NCBI GenBank assembly: GCA_964035545.1
Contig: OZ037765.1
Span: 837,501 to 901,500 of the forward strand
Origin: Bugula neritina
Lineage: Eukaryota > Bryozoa > Gymnolaemata > Cheilostomatida > Bugulidae
Length of the DNA: 64,000 nucleotides
Direction: 5' to 3'
Within the stretch, counting starts at the first letter, position 1, and every line of letters begins with the position of its first letter. The notes under the pieces are model-generated. The model searched no databases. It worked only from the letters and a program-made list of their open reading frames with translations, and was not told the DNA's origin. Shown here one piece after another: positions 1 to 19,811 of the stretch. Made by a program: the position numbers and the translations under genes.

Positions 1-189
1 TTTGTGACAATATAATACATGAAACTTTCCTCATATGATTCTAGTTACAGTCTGAAAGTTTCTTTTACCTATAACTTTCAGCACAATAAAAATATTATTT
101 TATTTTGTATTTATATAGTGTTTATTTTGTCTGCCATCTTTTTTAGTTTAAAGCTTTAAGTTATTATTGCATTCCTTTTACTGTCCTTA

Positions 190-506
190 AATTAAACCTG
201 AATTCACCTATGTAACTTACTGAAAGTAAAACTAGCTGATATGTAACTTACTGTAAGTAAAACTAACTGATATGTAACTTACTGTAAGTAAAACTAACTG
301 ATATGTAAATTACTGTAAGTAAGACTAACTGATATGTAACTTACTGTAAGTAAAACTAACTGATATGTGACTTACTGTAAGTAAAACTAGCTAATATGCA
401 ACTTATTACTGTAAGTAAAACTAACTGATATATGTAACTTAATGTATGTAAGACTAGCTGATATATGTAACTTACAGTAACTAAAACTAGCTGATATGTG
501 ACTTAC
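190..506 (-). repeat. Minisatellite of exon E 3' end plus 5' splice site (IgR5)
   Basis: About ten near-copies of a ~31-bp unit directly abut exon E of IgR5. On the minus strand each unit carries the last codons of exon E, the junction TTACA|GTAAGT and some intron. Copies near 213, 436 and 467 have lost the exact GTAAGT. The genuine junction is the copy at 501-513. Bases 1-189 are AT-rich intron with nothing I can assign. Confidence 0.85.
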
Positions 507-3135
507 TGTAAGTAAAACTAGCTGACTGTTGACTTGACCTTTGACATCTGACAATAAAATCTTTTTCTTCCACAGGAATCTGAGGTTCTGTTGTCATAGT
601 AACATCTCCAACAGGATCTGTTTGTGTTGTTTTCACAGTTGTTGCCCGTGTTGTACTCCGTGTTGTTGTACCTGCAGTTTGCATGTGAAGTACCTATTTA
701 ATTCTTATACATAATAATAATTACATAAATATAATATGATTGGTGATTGTTTTGCACAAGAGAAAACATATTTATATTTCTTTTATATATTATTTATTTA
801 TTACTGTAATATTTAACACCCCATAATAAGCATTTTAAATCAAAACTACAATCCAAAACTGAATAATAATATAATAATCACAACTCACCAGCAGCTGTAC
901 TAGATGGTCTTCTAGTTGTAGTAATGGTAGTTTGTGAAACACCTATTATATAAGTATATAAAACAGCTTCTTTACAATAGAAACAGTATTCATATATTGC
1001 TTTTACATGGTTTATTAATTTAATGATTTTAAATATCTAATATTGAGGGCTTCTCGATCAAATCTTTAATCAACACTAAAGATTTTGATAATCACAACTC
1101 ACCAGCAGTTGAGCCAGATGTTATTTCAGCCGTAGTATTGGAATTTTCTGAAACATTTTTCATATAAAATTAATACACCATGACTATAAAGAAACATTAT
1201 CCAGGTAAATGTTTTGGAAAAAAACTTGATGCTTTAAAATTTCTCACGATATGCATTTTTTTTAGTGAACATGCAGTTATTAATTATTGTTTAGTTTATT
1301 ATACATTTGACTAATCAATTGTATAACTTAACTGAGATTTGTAACTAATTTATAAATAAAACTGATGATTAAAATATATTACAAAAGATTATCTTCACTC
1401 ACCAGAAATAGCGACGATAATCCATGTAATTCTCCAATAGACAGTTTTGGTCTGTTCTAAGATAAATTTTGTGCAACCATGAAAATATAGATAACTTTAA
1501 TACGATGCGAGTTTTCATGAACAGGCAAATATATTAAAATAATTCTAAGTAAAGAAAGCTTTACCTCTTCAGACTAATGAATATTTACATACTAAAAGCT
1601 GTAAACAACATTGCTAATTGCTAACTGCTACAGTAGCTTATAGCTATAATAGTCAATAGATTGATGCTAATTGAATTGCTGAACTTATTATATATTATAA
1701 ATACTTACGAAATGCATCATAAGGAGCACAGGCTACGGGTTCAGGCCGAGAAGACATGTACCCTTCATACTTCAGTAAATATGTACTTGACCCTCGTGTT
1801 ATCCCTGATATTCTTCTCCAATGATACCTTACTATTGGTGGTCGACTGTCCACCTTTTCACCACAGTTTAGTATAACTTCATCTGTGCTGTTTAAAGTTA
1901 ATTCAGTCCATGCTGCTCCAACATACCTAATAGTATCTGTTGAAAACCACTATCATCAAACTTAACTCTCCTAATTAGCTGAGTACATTATGACTTATGA
2001 AGTTATGAAAGAAAAATAAGTATAATTTAATTCATGAAACACCTAACAAGTTAGAAATATATTTTATAGTGACATTTAAATTAATTTAAACAAGGTTTGA
2101 CAGTAACGCACCAGATGAAGTTATTAGAGAAAACCGATAAGAAAAGGTATGCTGACAAAGTAGGTATAATCATAATATGCATATATTGATACACAGTGGA
2201 ATCAGTGCACCTCAACTCTACTAAATATACTAGCATATCAGATTATAAATAAGGTTTTGAGAGTTTATCAAAACCCTAAAGTCATCATAATACGAATTAG
2301 GAGTTATGATTCTAAATTTATCAGAATACAGATTCCAGAATTCTAAAAAAACAATCTATCATTTGTTAAATAAAGCCTTTTTGGTAAAAGGTTTTTAAAA
2401 CAAACTTGATGAAAATGAAACCTTTAAACAAAAAAATTATGTAAACAATAAACAAGTTGGTAAAACTAAAATAAGTTTTAAATTATATTCACAATGAACT
2501 AGAGCTGTTTTAATAATATGTTTAGCTGAATACTCACAGTCCGGGAGAATTTCCCGAGAAACAACTGCGGCAGGGGTTGACAGGCCAAAATTTTTGTTGT
2601 AGCATCTGAGAGTAAACCCTTTTCTATCTGATTGCTGTATTTGATAAATGCCTGTGTTAGAATCAACATCATCTACCCCATTGATATCTATAGATGAGTT
2701 ATCATTTTTTATCACTTCTAAAATATATAATATAATACAGAAATTTTATGTGAAGGTTATTTTTATAAATTCTAAGTATGTAGATATATAGACTTGAGTG
2801 TTAGCACAAATTTTGAAACTTGCTATATGGCTCTTTTAAATAATATAAACATCTCTAAGTTGATTTCTCTGAATCTGGTATTTTTTAATTTTTGTGTTTC
2901 TTGAAAATTACAGGTGACTTTAATGTATAGCTTTGATAATTATACATGTATGTGTATATTGACTGTTTACTTTTTGAATTTGATTTAGTGGTATAGGATG
3001 ATGGCTCACCATATTGATATGGAGCATCAGTTCCATCATTACTACATTGTACACGAATCTCGTTACTTAATTTTGGTCTTTCTGGTTCGTAGGTCATGGT
3101 CAATCCAGTTGGTACAGAATCTACATAGCAATTAA

Positions 3136-3193
<58 letters not shown>

Positions 3194-3453
3194 TTCTATA
3201 ATTAAAAATGAATCAAAAGAACTCAATATTTCGAAAAATAGAGTATTTATATTTGGTACTAATACAATTTTGGATATAAAAATAAACTTAGATCTTAATT
3301 CTATTGACTACAATATTGTTTCACGTAGTGCGAGCTACGATCATCAGGTCGTTGTGTGTACGACCTGATGATCGTAGCTCGCACTACGTGAAACAATATT
3401 GTAGTCAATAGAATGATCTAAGTTTATTTTTATATCCAAAATTGTATTAGTAC

Positions 3454-3531
<78 letters not shown>

Positions 3532-4167
3532 AAACCTTGAGAGCTGGTAGAGGTTATACAACACATCAGTATACAGATTACGAAGGAGGAATATCTTCTG
3601 CTAAAAGATATTAATAGTATGTTTATTTTACTTTAACATTGTGTTTTGAGTAAACAACTGCAGGTTTTATTATAACTGCAAGAGTTTTAAGGTTGGAGTA
3701 CCTTACAATTAGCAAATATTATCATCCTTACGCATGAATTAATTTCAAATTTATAAAATTTAGAAAACTAGTAGCAGCCTTAGTTAATTACACAATCAGA
3801 GTGATAAACCCTTAATATACATAATTATTATGCATATTCAAATTCATAAATATATTTATTTTTCTCTAAAGTTTTGGTTTGCAAACTCAACACCCTATGA
3901 CTATAATTATTTTTAATCAACAGAAACTTGTTTACAATTTATAAAACTGTCAAGTTGATAAATTTCAAGAAAACATGATCTCTGATCATGATATATATAT
4001 ATAGCAATCAGTAAACTTTAGTATAGCTTACAATTTAATTTAATATAATATACTAAAAATTTATCAGCATATAATGCTTTCATTTATGAGACTACTGCAA
4101 ATGGTATAAAATTTGAAATAAAGTTAAAATTAACTCAATACCTAACAGCTGCCATATCTTGTTTCAT
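507..4167 (-). CDS. IgR5: Ig-domain surface protein, 3' part outside window
   Basis: Partial member of the tandem Ig family, on the minus strand. Exons in transcript order: 4142-4167 (start, MKQDMAAV), 3536-3600 (rest of the signal peptide, core [11 protein letters not shown]), 3010-3120 (A), 2538-2717 (B), 1709-1936 (C), 1403-1456 (D), 1103-1147 and 889-942 (two short Thr/Ser-rich stalk exons not seen as separate exons in the paralogues), 507-671 (E). All internal junctions after exon 2 are phase 1, so exons can be duplicated or skipped without frame loss. A+B form an Ig-like domain split by an intron, with Cys in A (RVQC) and Cys in B (TLRC). C is a complete C...W...C Ig domain around SRPP. 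Exons F, G and H should lie left of base 1. The family (IgSF) is inferred from spacing of Cys/Trp; ligand and function are unknown. Confidence 0.72.
3138..3188. repeat. (TA)n microsatellite
   Basis: Uninterrupted TA dinucleotide run in the intron between exons 2 and A of IgR5. Confidence 0.95.
3251..3458. mobile_element. Fold-back (MITE-like) hairpin element
   Basis: Two arms of about 100 bp are inverted copies of each other around a short loop near 3353-3361 (GTCGT...ACGAC). The left arm starts ATTTGGTACTAATACA and the right arm ends with its complement. A small indel near 3293/3415 is the only clear mismatch. No coding capacity. The element sits in an IgR5 intron between two (TA)n tracts, so any TA target duplication cannot be seen. 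Confidence 0.8.
3459..3528. repeat. (TA)n microsatellite next to exon 2 donor of IgR5
   Basis: TA run that starts a few bases after the 5' splice site of the signal-peptide exon (minus strand). The duplicated IgR4 locus has a similar but longer tract at 11083-11252. Confidence 0.95.
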
Positions 4168-11897
<7,730 letters not shown>

Positions 11898-12274
11898 TTT
11901 CCAGCCATTAGAATGCTTAAATCTTAAAGTATTTTTTGGTATTTTATTAATTTTTATTTCTTGAGCAACATTAACTTTTAGTCCAGCTAAATATTTGTTA
12001 AAGTATCATTAAAATCAAATAATTTCATTTATGTTAGTATCATTGTAAATTCAAATATATCTAATATCACAAATATTTTAGATTCTATAGTGTATAATAA
12101 TAATATTATTTAAAAAATCAATCATGCACTTGAAATCCTAAAAATTTCATTTTAGTCTTTGAAATGTTTTCTAAATTGTTTGCATGTTTAAAACAAGCAA
12201 CATTTCCACAAGAACTATAATTGTATCATAATATAGTAACGTGCATATAAATATATAATATTATAATATATAAT

Positions 12275-12345
<71 letters not shown>

Positions 12346-12961
12346 ACAAATATATAAATGTATATAAATATAAATATATTTATATATATTTATATTTATA
12401 TACTTATATATATTTATTATTATATATATTTTTATATAATTTTTATATTTATATATTTATATATATTTATTGTTATATATATTTTTACATGATAATTTTT
12501 TATATATATTTATTATTATATTTTTTTATATATTTACATAATATGTATTTTCTAAAATAATTTTTATATTTTTGTGCTTTATAATATTACTCTGTGATTT
12601 GAACATTTTCATTTAAAGGTTTCTTTACAATTATTAAGGAAGATTTATTGGAATTGTTAGTAGTATATAACATAGCAATTGATTTGCATTTGTTTTATTT
12701 ACTTGTAGATGACTCATCACTCAATCAACAGCTCAAGCTATTGTGTTATTTGTATAATAATATATGCAGCTGTATGTTATTTGTTTCAAGATTTGCATAT
12801 CAATGTTGATATTTAATATAATACACTATTTTTTAAAACACTTTTAACTTTTGAAACATGCTCAACTAAAATATAGTAATATAGGTCCATATTTGGTCAC
12901 AGCTAGGAACAATATTAACTTTCTTTAATTTCAGATCTCAGAGTTGTCACTGCAAACAAGG
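11898..12961. other. IgR3-IgR4 intergenic spacer
   Basis: About 1.06 kb, closely similar to 4168-5263. It contains a TA tract at about 12278-12343 and very AT-rich DNA to 12550. It should include the IgR4 promoter and IgR3 3' UTR. No other gene seen. Confidence 0.6.
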
Positions 12962-15006
12962 TCATTGAGTTATCCACAGAAGTAGTGTTGGGAAGACTAG
13001 AACAGCCACATAGCTTGAGATCTGTCTGGACATGGAGTTGGAGACTTGGGCCAGTATTCTGGTCACGTCCCACTCCACCTTCACTGGGTTACCTGAGAGC
13101 AAGTACAGAATAACTTCCAAAGGTTTTGTAAATTAGAAGTGCGCTGCATGCACTGTTGGATTGAATTACATGTTAAAACAACTAAATGATATAAAAAACA
13201 AATAAAATGTGTTTATTCTTTTAGTGTAATTCTTTGTTTTCAGGAACAAAAGTATAAATTTACATTAAATTTTAAAATTATGTTATAAACATAATTGTCT
13301 GTTTATATATGATGTTTTATATGCATGCATGTTATTTCAAAAACCTGCATTTTTTTTAACTTCTGTGTTTTTAAGTTTTTATGAATTATGCAAAAAAAAA
13401 CCTCATAAAAACAAAGTTGAAATTTATAATTTGAACAATCAATCAATCAATATCTGTATAATATTATAGTGTTGATAAATTATACGTTCGAAGTTACGGG
13501 ATAAAAAGCAGAAACAAAAAAAATTAATTGCATGCATACACCAACCATAATATGATTGATTAATGAAGTAAACCGACACGTTATATTTATTATTATTATA
13601 AAATAAAAACCTCAAATGACAAACAATTTCAGATTTACTATAAACTAAACTGTTGTTATGTTTATGCAATGATCTCTCATTAGATCATTTAAATTCAAAC
13701 AACCTTGTGTTGGGATTCAATTTGCTGCAGTGTGAGATTGACTAAAATAATACAGTACAGATGCTCAGAGTTTAGCTGCATATAAACTAACTAAAGAAAC
13801 TCCTATCTTATTGGCTGTTTCTATTCCATATGACCCGGACTTTACACTTAACTCACCTACTCCATTTGATGTAACACAAGTTACCGTAGGTGCTCCTCCT
13901 TTTAAATTTTCAAACACTTCCTTTTCAGTCAAAGTTAGAGAATCAGAGTTCCCAAGAGTTCTATTATCCACCTTCCATGTAAAAGTGTTAGGAGGCGGTC
14001 TAGAGGCTATGTAGTCACTACATGTCAAGGACACTGTACCAGTTGCGTTTAAGTCCAGAATCACTGTGTCAGTTTCCAGGGCCTCAATGTCTGTATAAAT
14101 AAGTTTGCCCTTTCATGAACATGGCTACTTAATGCAACTATAAATTAATCTATATAGCAGTAAAGTCTTAATGTACTGGAATTTTTATTATTGCACAACG
14201 ATAATATAATCAGATACATCATGACAACACACCAAATAAAAAAGCTCACTCAAGTTTATAGCCACCTTTCCTATATCTGTAAGAAACCCCTTATGAAAAG
14301 AGCTTTCAAAACAGTCTGTAAAAACTTATTCAGATGTGCAAGCAGATGTGACTGAATGTTTTTCCTTCTATCACCAATAGTCTTTACCGGGGGTTCAACC
14401 CCATGACTTTGTGCTTGTTAAACCAAACACTCTACCCCCTAGACCATGCTACCTACCTCACAACAGGATATCAACTATATTTCTGCCATATTTTTGAGAA
14501 TCTTTGCTGTTTGAGACATTAATACTTTATTCACTCACACTGAGGAGAAAACTCTCTCTCCACTGCTGGGTTATTGTTTTCATCTAAACACTTGACAGTA
14601 AATCCTTCTCTGTCTTTCTTCTGAGGTATGAATATTCCAGCAGATTCACTTTCACTCTTTATATCCACTTCCTCTTTGTTTGAGTTTATCAATACTAAAG
14701 ATAAAGCTTCTAATTTTAGCAAAATTATCATTGCTTAATAATTCCTTCAAAATTTCAAAACCTATATAAGATGATTTTTCTATGCCATGTATTAGGCTTA
14801 GATTTTGTCTGCCCAAAGATATGCAAGAAAGGTTTATATTAATATGATTGAGGATATGCTCTCACATGCTTAGCTACAAAATGATATAACACAATGTAGA
14901 AACCTAAGTCAGATTAACTTTACTATTTGTATAATTTCATTTTAATATGTTATCTGTACTATATATAACACAATAAAATATAAAACAGCTGCTCTACACA
15001 GATTGA

Positions 15007-15070
<64 letters not shown>

Positions 15071-18000
15071 TAGCTGATATGTAACTTACAGTAGGTAACT
15101 AAAACTAGCTGATATGTAACTTACTGTGAGTAAAACTAGCTGATATGTAATCTACTGTAAGTAAAGCTATAGCTGATATTTAACTTACTGTAAGTAAACC
15201 TAGCTGATATGTAACTTACTGTAAGTAAAACTAGCTGATATGTGACTTACTGTAAGTAAAACTAGCTGACTGTTGACTTGACCTTTGACATCTGACAGTA
15301 AAGTCTTCCCCTTCCACAGGAACTTGAGGTTCTGTTGTCATAGTAACATCTCCAACAGGATCTGCTCGTGTTGTACTCACAGTTGTTGTACCTGCAGTAT
15401 ATAGTTTGCGAAGCATGTTTTATATAAATATAAAACATGCAACTTCTGTGCGGTACATCTAATATATATTATACAGCTTTTAGAATTCAAACCAGCAACA
15501 AGTTGTATATCAGATCAGTTCTCTGACTAGTTTCATACACAATACTGAAGATTACTAATACTAATGACTCATCATCACTCACCAGAAGTTGATATTTCAT
15601 CCCAGAAAACCGGCCAGTTAACCAACACTTTATTATCTGAAGTAAAGTTATTGACCTTAAAGTAAAATTGTTAAACATCATATCTAATAGCTATATAAAA
15701 TATCATAATTTGTTTAGTGAAAAATGGTTATGCTTTGGTTTTGAAAAATAGTTGCTTTCACTGGAAATCAAACCCAAAACCTCTGGCTTGCAAGCAAGTG
15801 AGCTAACCATTACACTACGGGGACCACTGGGTAAACTCAGCACTACAGGTTTGAAATTAAAATACAAAAAATGTTACAATTAAAACATTAAATTTTAGCT
15901 GTAAACCAATAATTACTGAGCTCTTAGCCAACACTTCTAAGTTCATCAGATTAACTTGCAAACTGCTATAATAACTAGTTGCTACTTTTTAAGGCTTTTT
16001 TGTATACCAGAAATATTTACCAAGCCAGTCGACTGCTTCACAGCCTATAAGTTCAGAATTATAAACATCAAACTTCAGTAAGTATGTACTCGACCCATTA
16101 TGTACGTCTGCACCTCTACTCCAGGAGAACCTAACTGGTGGCGGCCGGCTGTCTACACGTTGACCACAATCCAGTTCTATTTCTTCTGATTTTTTTAGTG
16201 AAACATATTGCGATCCAGATCCAAGTATCTCAATAGTATCTGTTAAAATAGTTTCAGTGAAAGCATAATTGTTATGATCAGCACTAGTTGAAAACAAGTT
16301 GCAGATTTGTTACAAAGATATTAGAAAACAATTTAAATTGTTTTCTAATATCTTTGTAACATATGCAGCTCGTGTTCAGCTCGTGTCCAAATGTTTTATA
16401 GTTGCATTTTCATTACAATTGTAATGAAAATGCAACTATAAAATATTTGCCCTAATCAGGATTTGAACCCTTGACCTTCTGCCTACAAACTAGCACACTA
16501 ACTCTTACACCACAAAGACAATAATGTCTGATGAGTAAAGTCTACACTAAACCAATTCTTGATTGATTTGCTCTTTCTTGAGACTTATGCTGAATCATTC
16601 TATCTATAAAAGCTACAAAGACAATTCTTCTAGAAAAAAGCCCGTTGCTTGCAACAACTGAATTGTCAGCCTCAAAACGTATTAAAAACTTTAGCTAATA
16701 AAATGTTCAAAAGAACAAACTTTTTTATAAAATGATAGCAAGTTTTAAACAACTGAAATTCTCTAAAATAATAAAAGTGAAATATTTCAATAAAACTCTT
16801 TATACTTAAGGCACTCACAGTTTGGGAAGATTTCTTGAGAAATAACTGCACCAGGTGTTGAAGGGTCAAAGTTTTTGTTGAAGCATCTGATAGTAAATCC
16901 ATCTTTATCTGAGTCCTGTATTGTGTACATTCCAGTATTAGAATAGCTGTCACCTCTCCCATTGATACCTACGGGATTCTCTCCTTCTCTTATCACTTCT
17001 GAAATATTATGTGAAATAATTCTACTCTCAGAGTAATTACTAAGCTGCATTAAATGCTTATTATAATACAGGCTTTATATTCTGGTAATTTTCAGAGTTG
17101 TCTTTTCTTAGTTTCTCGGAGCATTAATGTTTTTAAACGCAAGGAGTTATGTTCTTTATTGAGTTGATTTGAACCCACAAATGTAATACAATAATAAGCT
17201 GCTAAATAAGAAAACAAATAAAACTATTCTCCTATAAATTTTATAAGAGTCAAAAATAACAATTAGTAACTATTAGCGTTATTATACTTTTACAGACATT
17301 TCACACTGAATGAGTTCTTTAAAGCACTGTATATCGAGATTATGTAGCTATAGAGTAAGCTATACTTGTTGCATACTTACCATACTGGTAGGGTGTAAGA
17401 GGACCATCATTTGTACAATCTATCTGCATATAATCCCCTACGGTGAGCTGTTTTGGGTGGTAAGACATAGCCAAGCCAGTCGGTACTGAGCCTATATATA
17501 CGTACCACAAGAATTATCAGCTAGTTACAGTTTTATAAAAATTAAATAAATTATATCAGCTACAGAGTTTCATAAGTTTAGATCAAATAAATTGACATTA
17601 TTTTATGTTTTTATAATATTTTCAAAGTGTGAAGTAATTTTTTGCGATAAATATAGAAATATCAATTTGTCGAAAGATTTCCAACACTCTTTTTAATGAA
17701 TTTGGGCGAGCAAATCAAACGCGTTGACACCCATATATACACATATATACACCCATATAGTCACAAACTAAAGTTGACTTCTGAGATTTTCTAGGCTACC
17801 TATATTAAGCTTCCAAGAAATATTTAATGTTGTATATAGATTTATTAAACTGTCATAAACAAAAAAACAGCTATAGCAAAAGTTCAAACCTAAAATTTAA
17901 AGCATGGCCCATCAAAACGAAAAAAGCGTTTATATACTATTTCCTATAGACCTACTCTTAGTGAACACAATTCTTGCTTAACTCTTTGCCATATGAAACT

Positions 18001-18761
18001 TTTACACCAAGTAACGTATATATAATTAGTAAAGAAAGATTTTATAAAAATTTATCATAGTATACATATTATTTAGATATTGCAGTATATCACAAACCTT
18101 GAGAGCTGGTAGAGGTTATACAACACATCAGTATACAGATTAGGAAGGAGGAATATCTTCTGCTAAAATTCGTATTAGTTATAGTAAGTTTATTACATCA
18201 AGATTTACTTATACACTAAGTGGTGTTATATATGTACACACATGCAGGGAGTGTTATAAAGTGCAGTTTTCATCTTAAATGTAAATTTACTTTGTTCTAT
18301 ATATATGGATATTTCAGCTTAAGATAATTTTAATCATTTATATAATATGTATATAAAAAATATCATCATTCCTGGGCATAATTAATTATTATTTTTAAGC
18401 CATTATTATTCAAACCATAACATTAATTAATTTTGGTCTAAAGTTTTAATTTTTAAACTTCAGGTTATCTTATTACAATTATAATTGTTAATGACCAGAA
18501 ACTCTTAAAGTAAATAAAACTAGAAGCAGAAGTGGTTAAACCTGTCTTAATTAAGTTGATAAATTTCAAGAAAAGATAGCTTTAAATCAACTTATAGCAT
18601 TAAGTGGTCTCAAAAACCCTCCGCATGCATGTGGTAACTTAGACCTTTATTTAATTATAATATACTAAATATATCAACATGCTGAGGCATATTATATAAT
18701 AAGTTCTTTGATTTATTATACTAACTGCTGGTAATAAATGTAAATATCACCTAACAGCCAT
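12962..18761 (-). CDS. IgR3: intact GPI-type four-Ig-domain protein
   Basis: Best-preserved standard family member (433 codons, minus strand). Exons: 18751-18761 (start), 18098-18162 (signal peptide), 17381-17491 (A), 16819-16998 (B), 16021-16239 (C), 15583-15636 (D), 15251-15391 (E), 14539-14694 (F), 13857-14090 (G), 12962-13092 (H, stop TGA). The upstream ATG used by IgR4/IgR5 is GTG here (18773-18775); an indel creates a new in-frame ATG at 18759-18761, shortening the N-terminus but keeping the signal core [11 protein letters not shown]. Domains: split Ig A+B, Ig C (LDCGQRVDSRPP...SWSRG), linker D (VLVNWPVFW), Thr-rich E+F, Ig G (LTCSDYIASRPPP...TWKVD), H with VKVEWDV, SNSMS and a hydrophobic tail. 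Probably a GPI-anchored cell-surface protein; ligand unknown. Confidence 0.8.
14245..14462 (-). mobile_element. tRNA-derived SINE (family 1), duplicate copy
   Basis: Same element and position (F-G intron) as 6545-6755, carried along by the segmental duplication. The head near 14395-14456 still shows tRNA-like boxes. Confidence 0.65.
15010..15068. repeat. (TA)n microsatellite, IgR3 E-F intron
   Basis: TA run directly next to the exon-E donor minisatellite of IgR3. Confidence 0.95.
15069..15250 (-). repeat. Minisatellite of exon E end plus donor (IgR3)
   Basis: About six copies of the ~31-bp unit seen in IgR5, each carrying the end of exon E, ACTTACA|GTAAGT and flanking intron. The genuine donor is the last copy, next to exon E at 15251. 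Confidence 0.85.
15753..15824 (-). repeat. tRNA-like element (family 2), duplicate copy
   Basis: Segmental duplicate of 9332-9402 in the C-D intron of IgR3. Confidence 0.5.
16309..16443. repeat. Two perfect palindromes, IgR3 B-C intron
   Basis: Copy of 9890-10024: palindromes at 16309-16360 and 16394-16443, both still perfect. A tRNA-like sequence follows at 16449-16519. Confidence 0.9.
16449..16519 (-). repeat. tRNA-like element (family 3), duplicate copy
   Basis: Segmental duplicate of 10030-10100; B box GGGTTCAAATCC retained. Confidence 0.5.
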
Positions 18762-19811
18762 ATATCTTGTTTCACTTTTCGGCCATAAAAGTGCTTTAAC
18801 CAATTAGTATAATCTTTTATTATTTCAGTAGCTTTTATTTCTTGAGCAACATTAGTTTTTAGTCCAGCTAAAATCTTGTTGCAGTATCATTAAAATTTAA
18901 CAACTTTATTTATGTTAAGATTCATTTTGTTGATTCAAATATTCAATACCAAAAATAGTTCAAATTCCTTAGCATAATATAATATTATTATAAATAATTA
19001 TGTAGAAAAGCACAACTTTTTGAAAAAGCTTTGGTCAATATAAATCTAAAAATGTGCATACATTTGTTTTTTTTTGTGTTTTGTGTTTAAGCATTAAAAA
19101 GCTTAATTTCTATATATATGTGTAATTTTAAACGCATAGCTAGGAGAATCAGTAACTTCATGCGTAACATGTTTCTAAATTTAAATTTTTACATCAAGTA
19201 TTACATCAAGCATAACGCAACGTAGAATCAAAAGAGATATCAAGTGAATGAATAATTGATAATTTTTAAGAATTTTATTAAAATATAAATTTCTATAATC
19301 TTTGTGGTTATGTAATAGAAATTTGGATGAGTGCTGGCAGGTACGTGATAGTAGTTCAATTATTTTGTTCAGAGCACATGTATATAGTATAGAGAAACAT
19401 TCCTCAACATGCACAGGCATAGGTTGTTTTTTGAGGTAGATTTGCGTGATTATTTTTTAGTTAATTTATTTTTATACTGCATTTAAGGTTTATAATCATA
19501 ATCTAAATATTAAAATTTGAATATAGACTTTCAAATTTGTTTTGTGTTTTTCCTTATTATATTTGATACTCACGCTCGCACAAGTTTATAGTTGCTATAG
19601 GCTACCTGTGAAAAACCTCTGATGAAAAGGGTTTCTGTTAAAACCACATGCATATTATAATATATAATCTATATATATATGATATAATATTATATTATAC
19701 TTTATTCTACACAATTTTTACTCTTATACTTGTATAATATATAAGAGTGGTTTTATAAAATAAAGTGCTTTCTTTTAAAATCTCAAGTTTAAAACTGCTT
19801 TTGATAATTAT
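18762..19811. other. Region upstream of IgR3
   Basis: AT-rich intergenic DNA that should hold the IgR3 promoter. A decayed SINE family-1 tail (AAGTTTATAGTTGC... GAAAAGGGTTTCTGTTAAAA) lies at about 19575-19650. No other gene seen. Confidence 0.5.
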
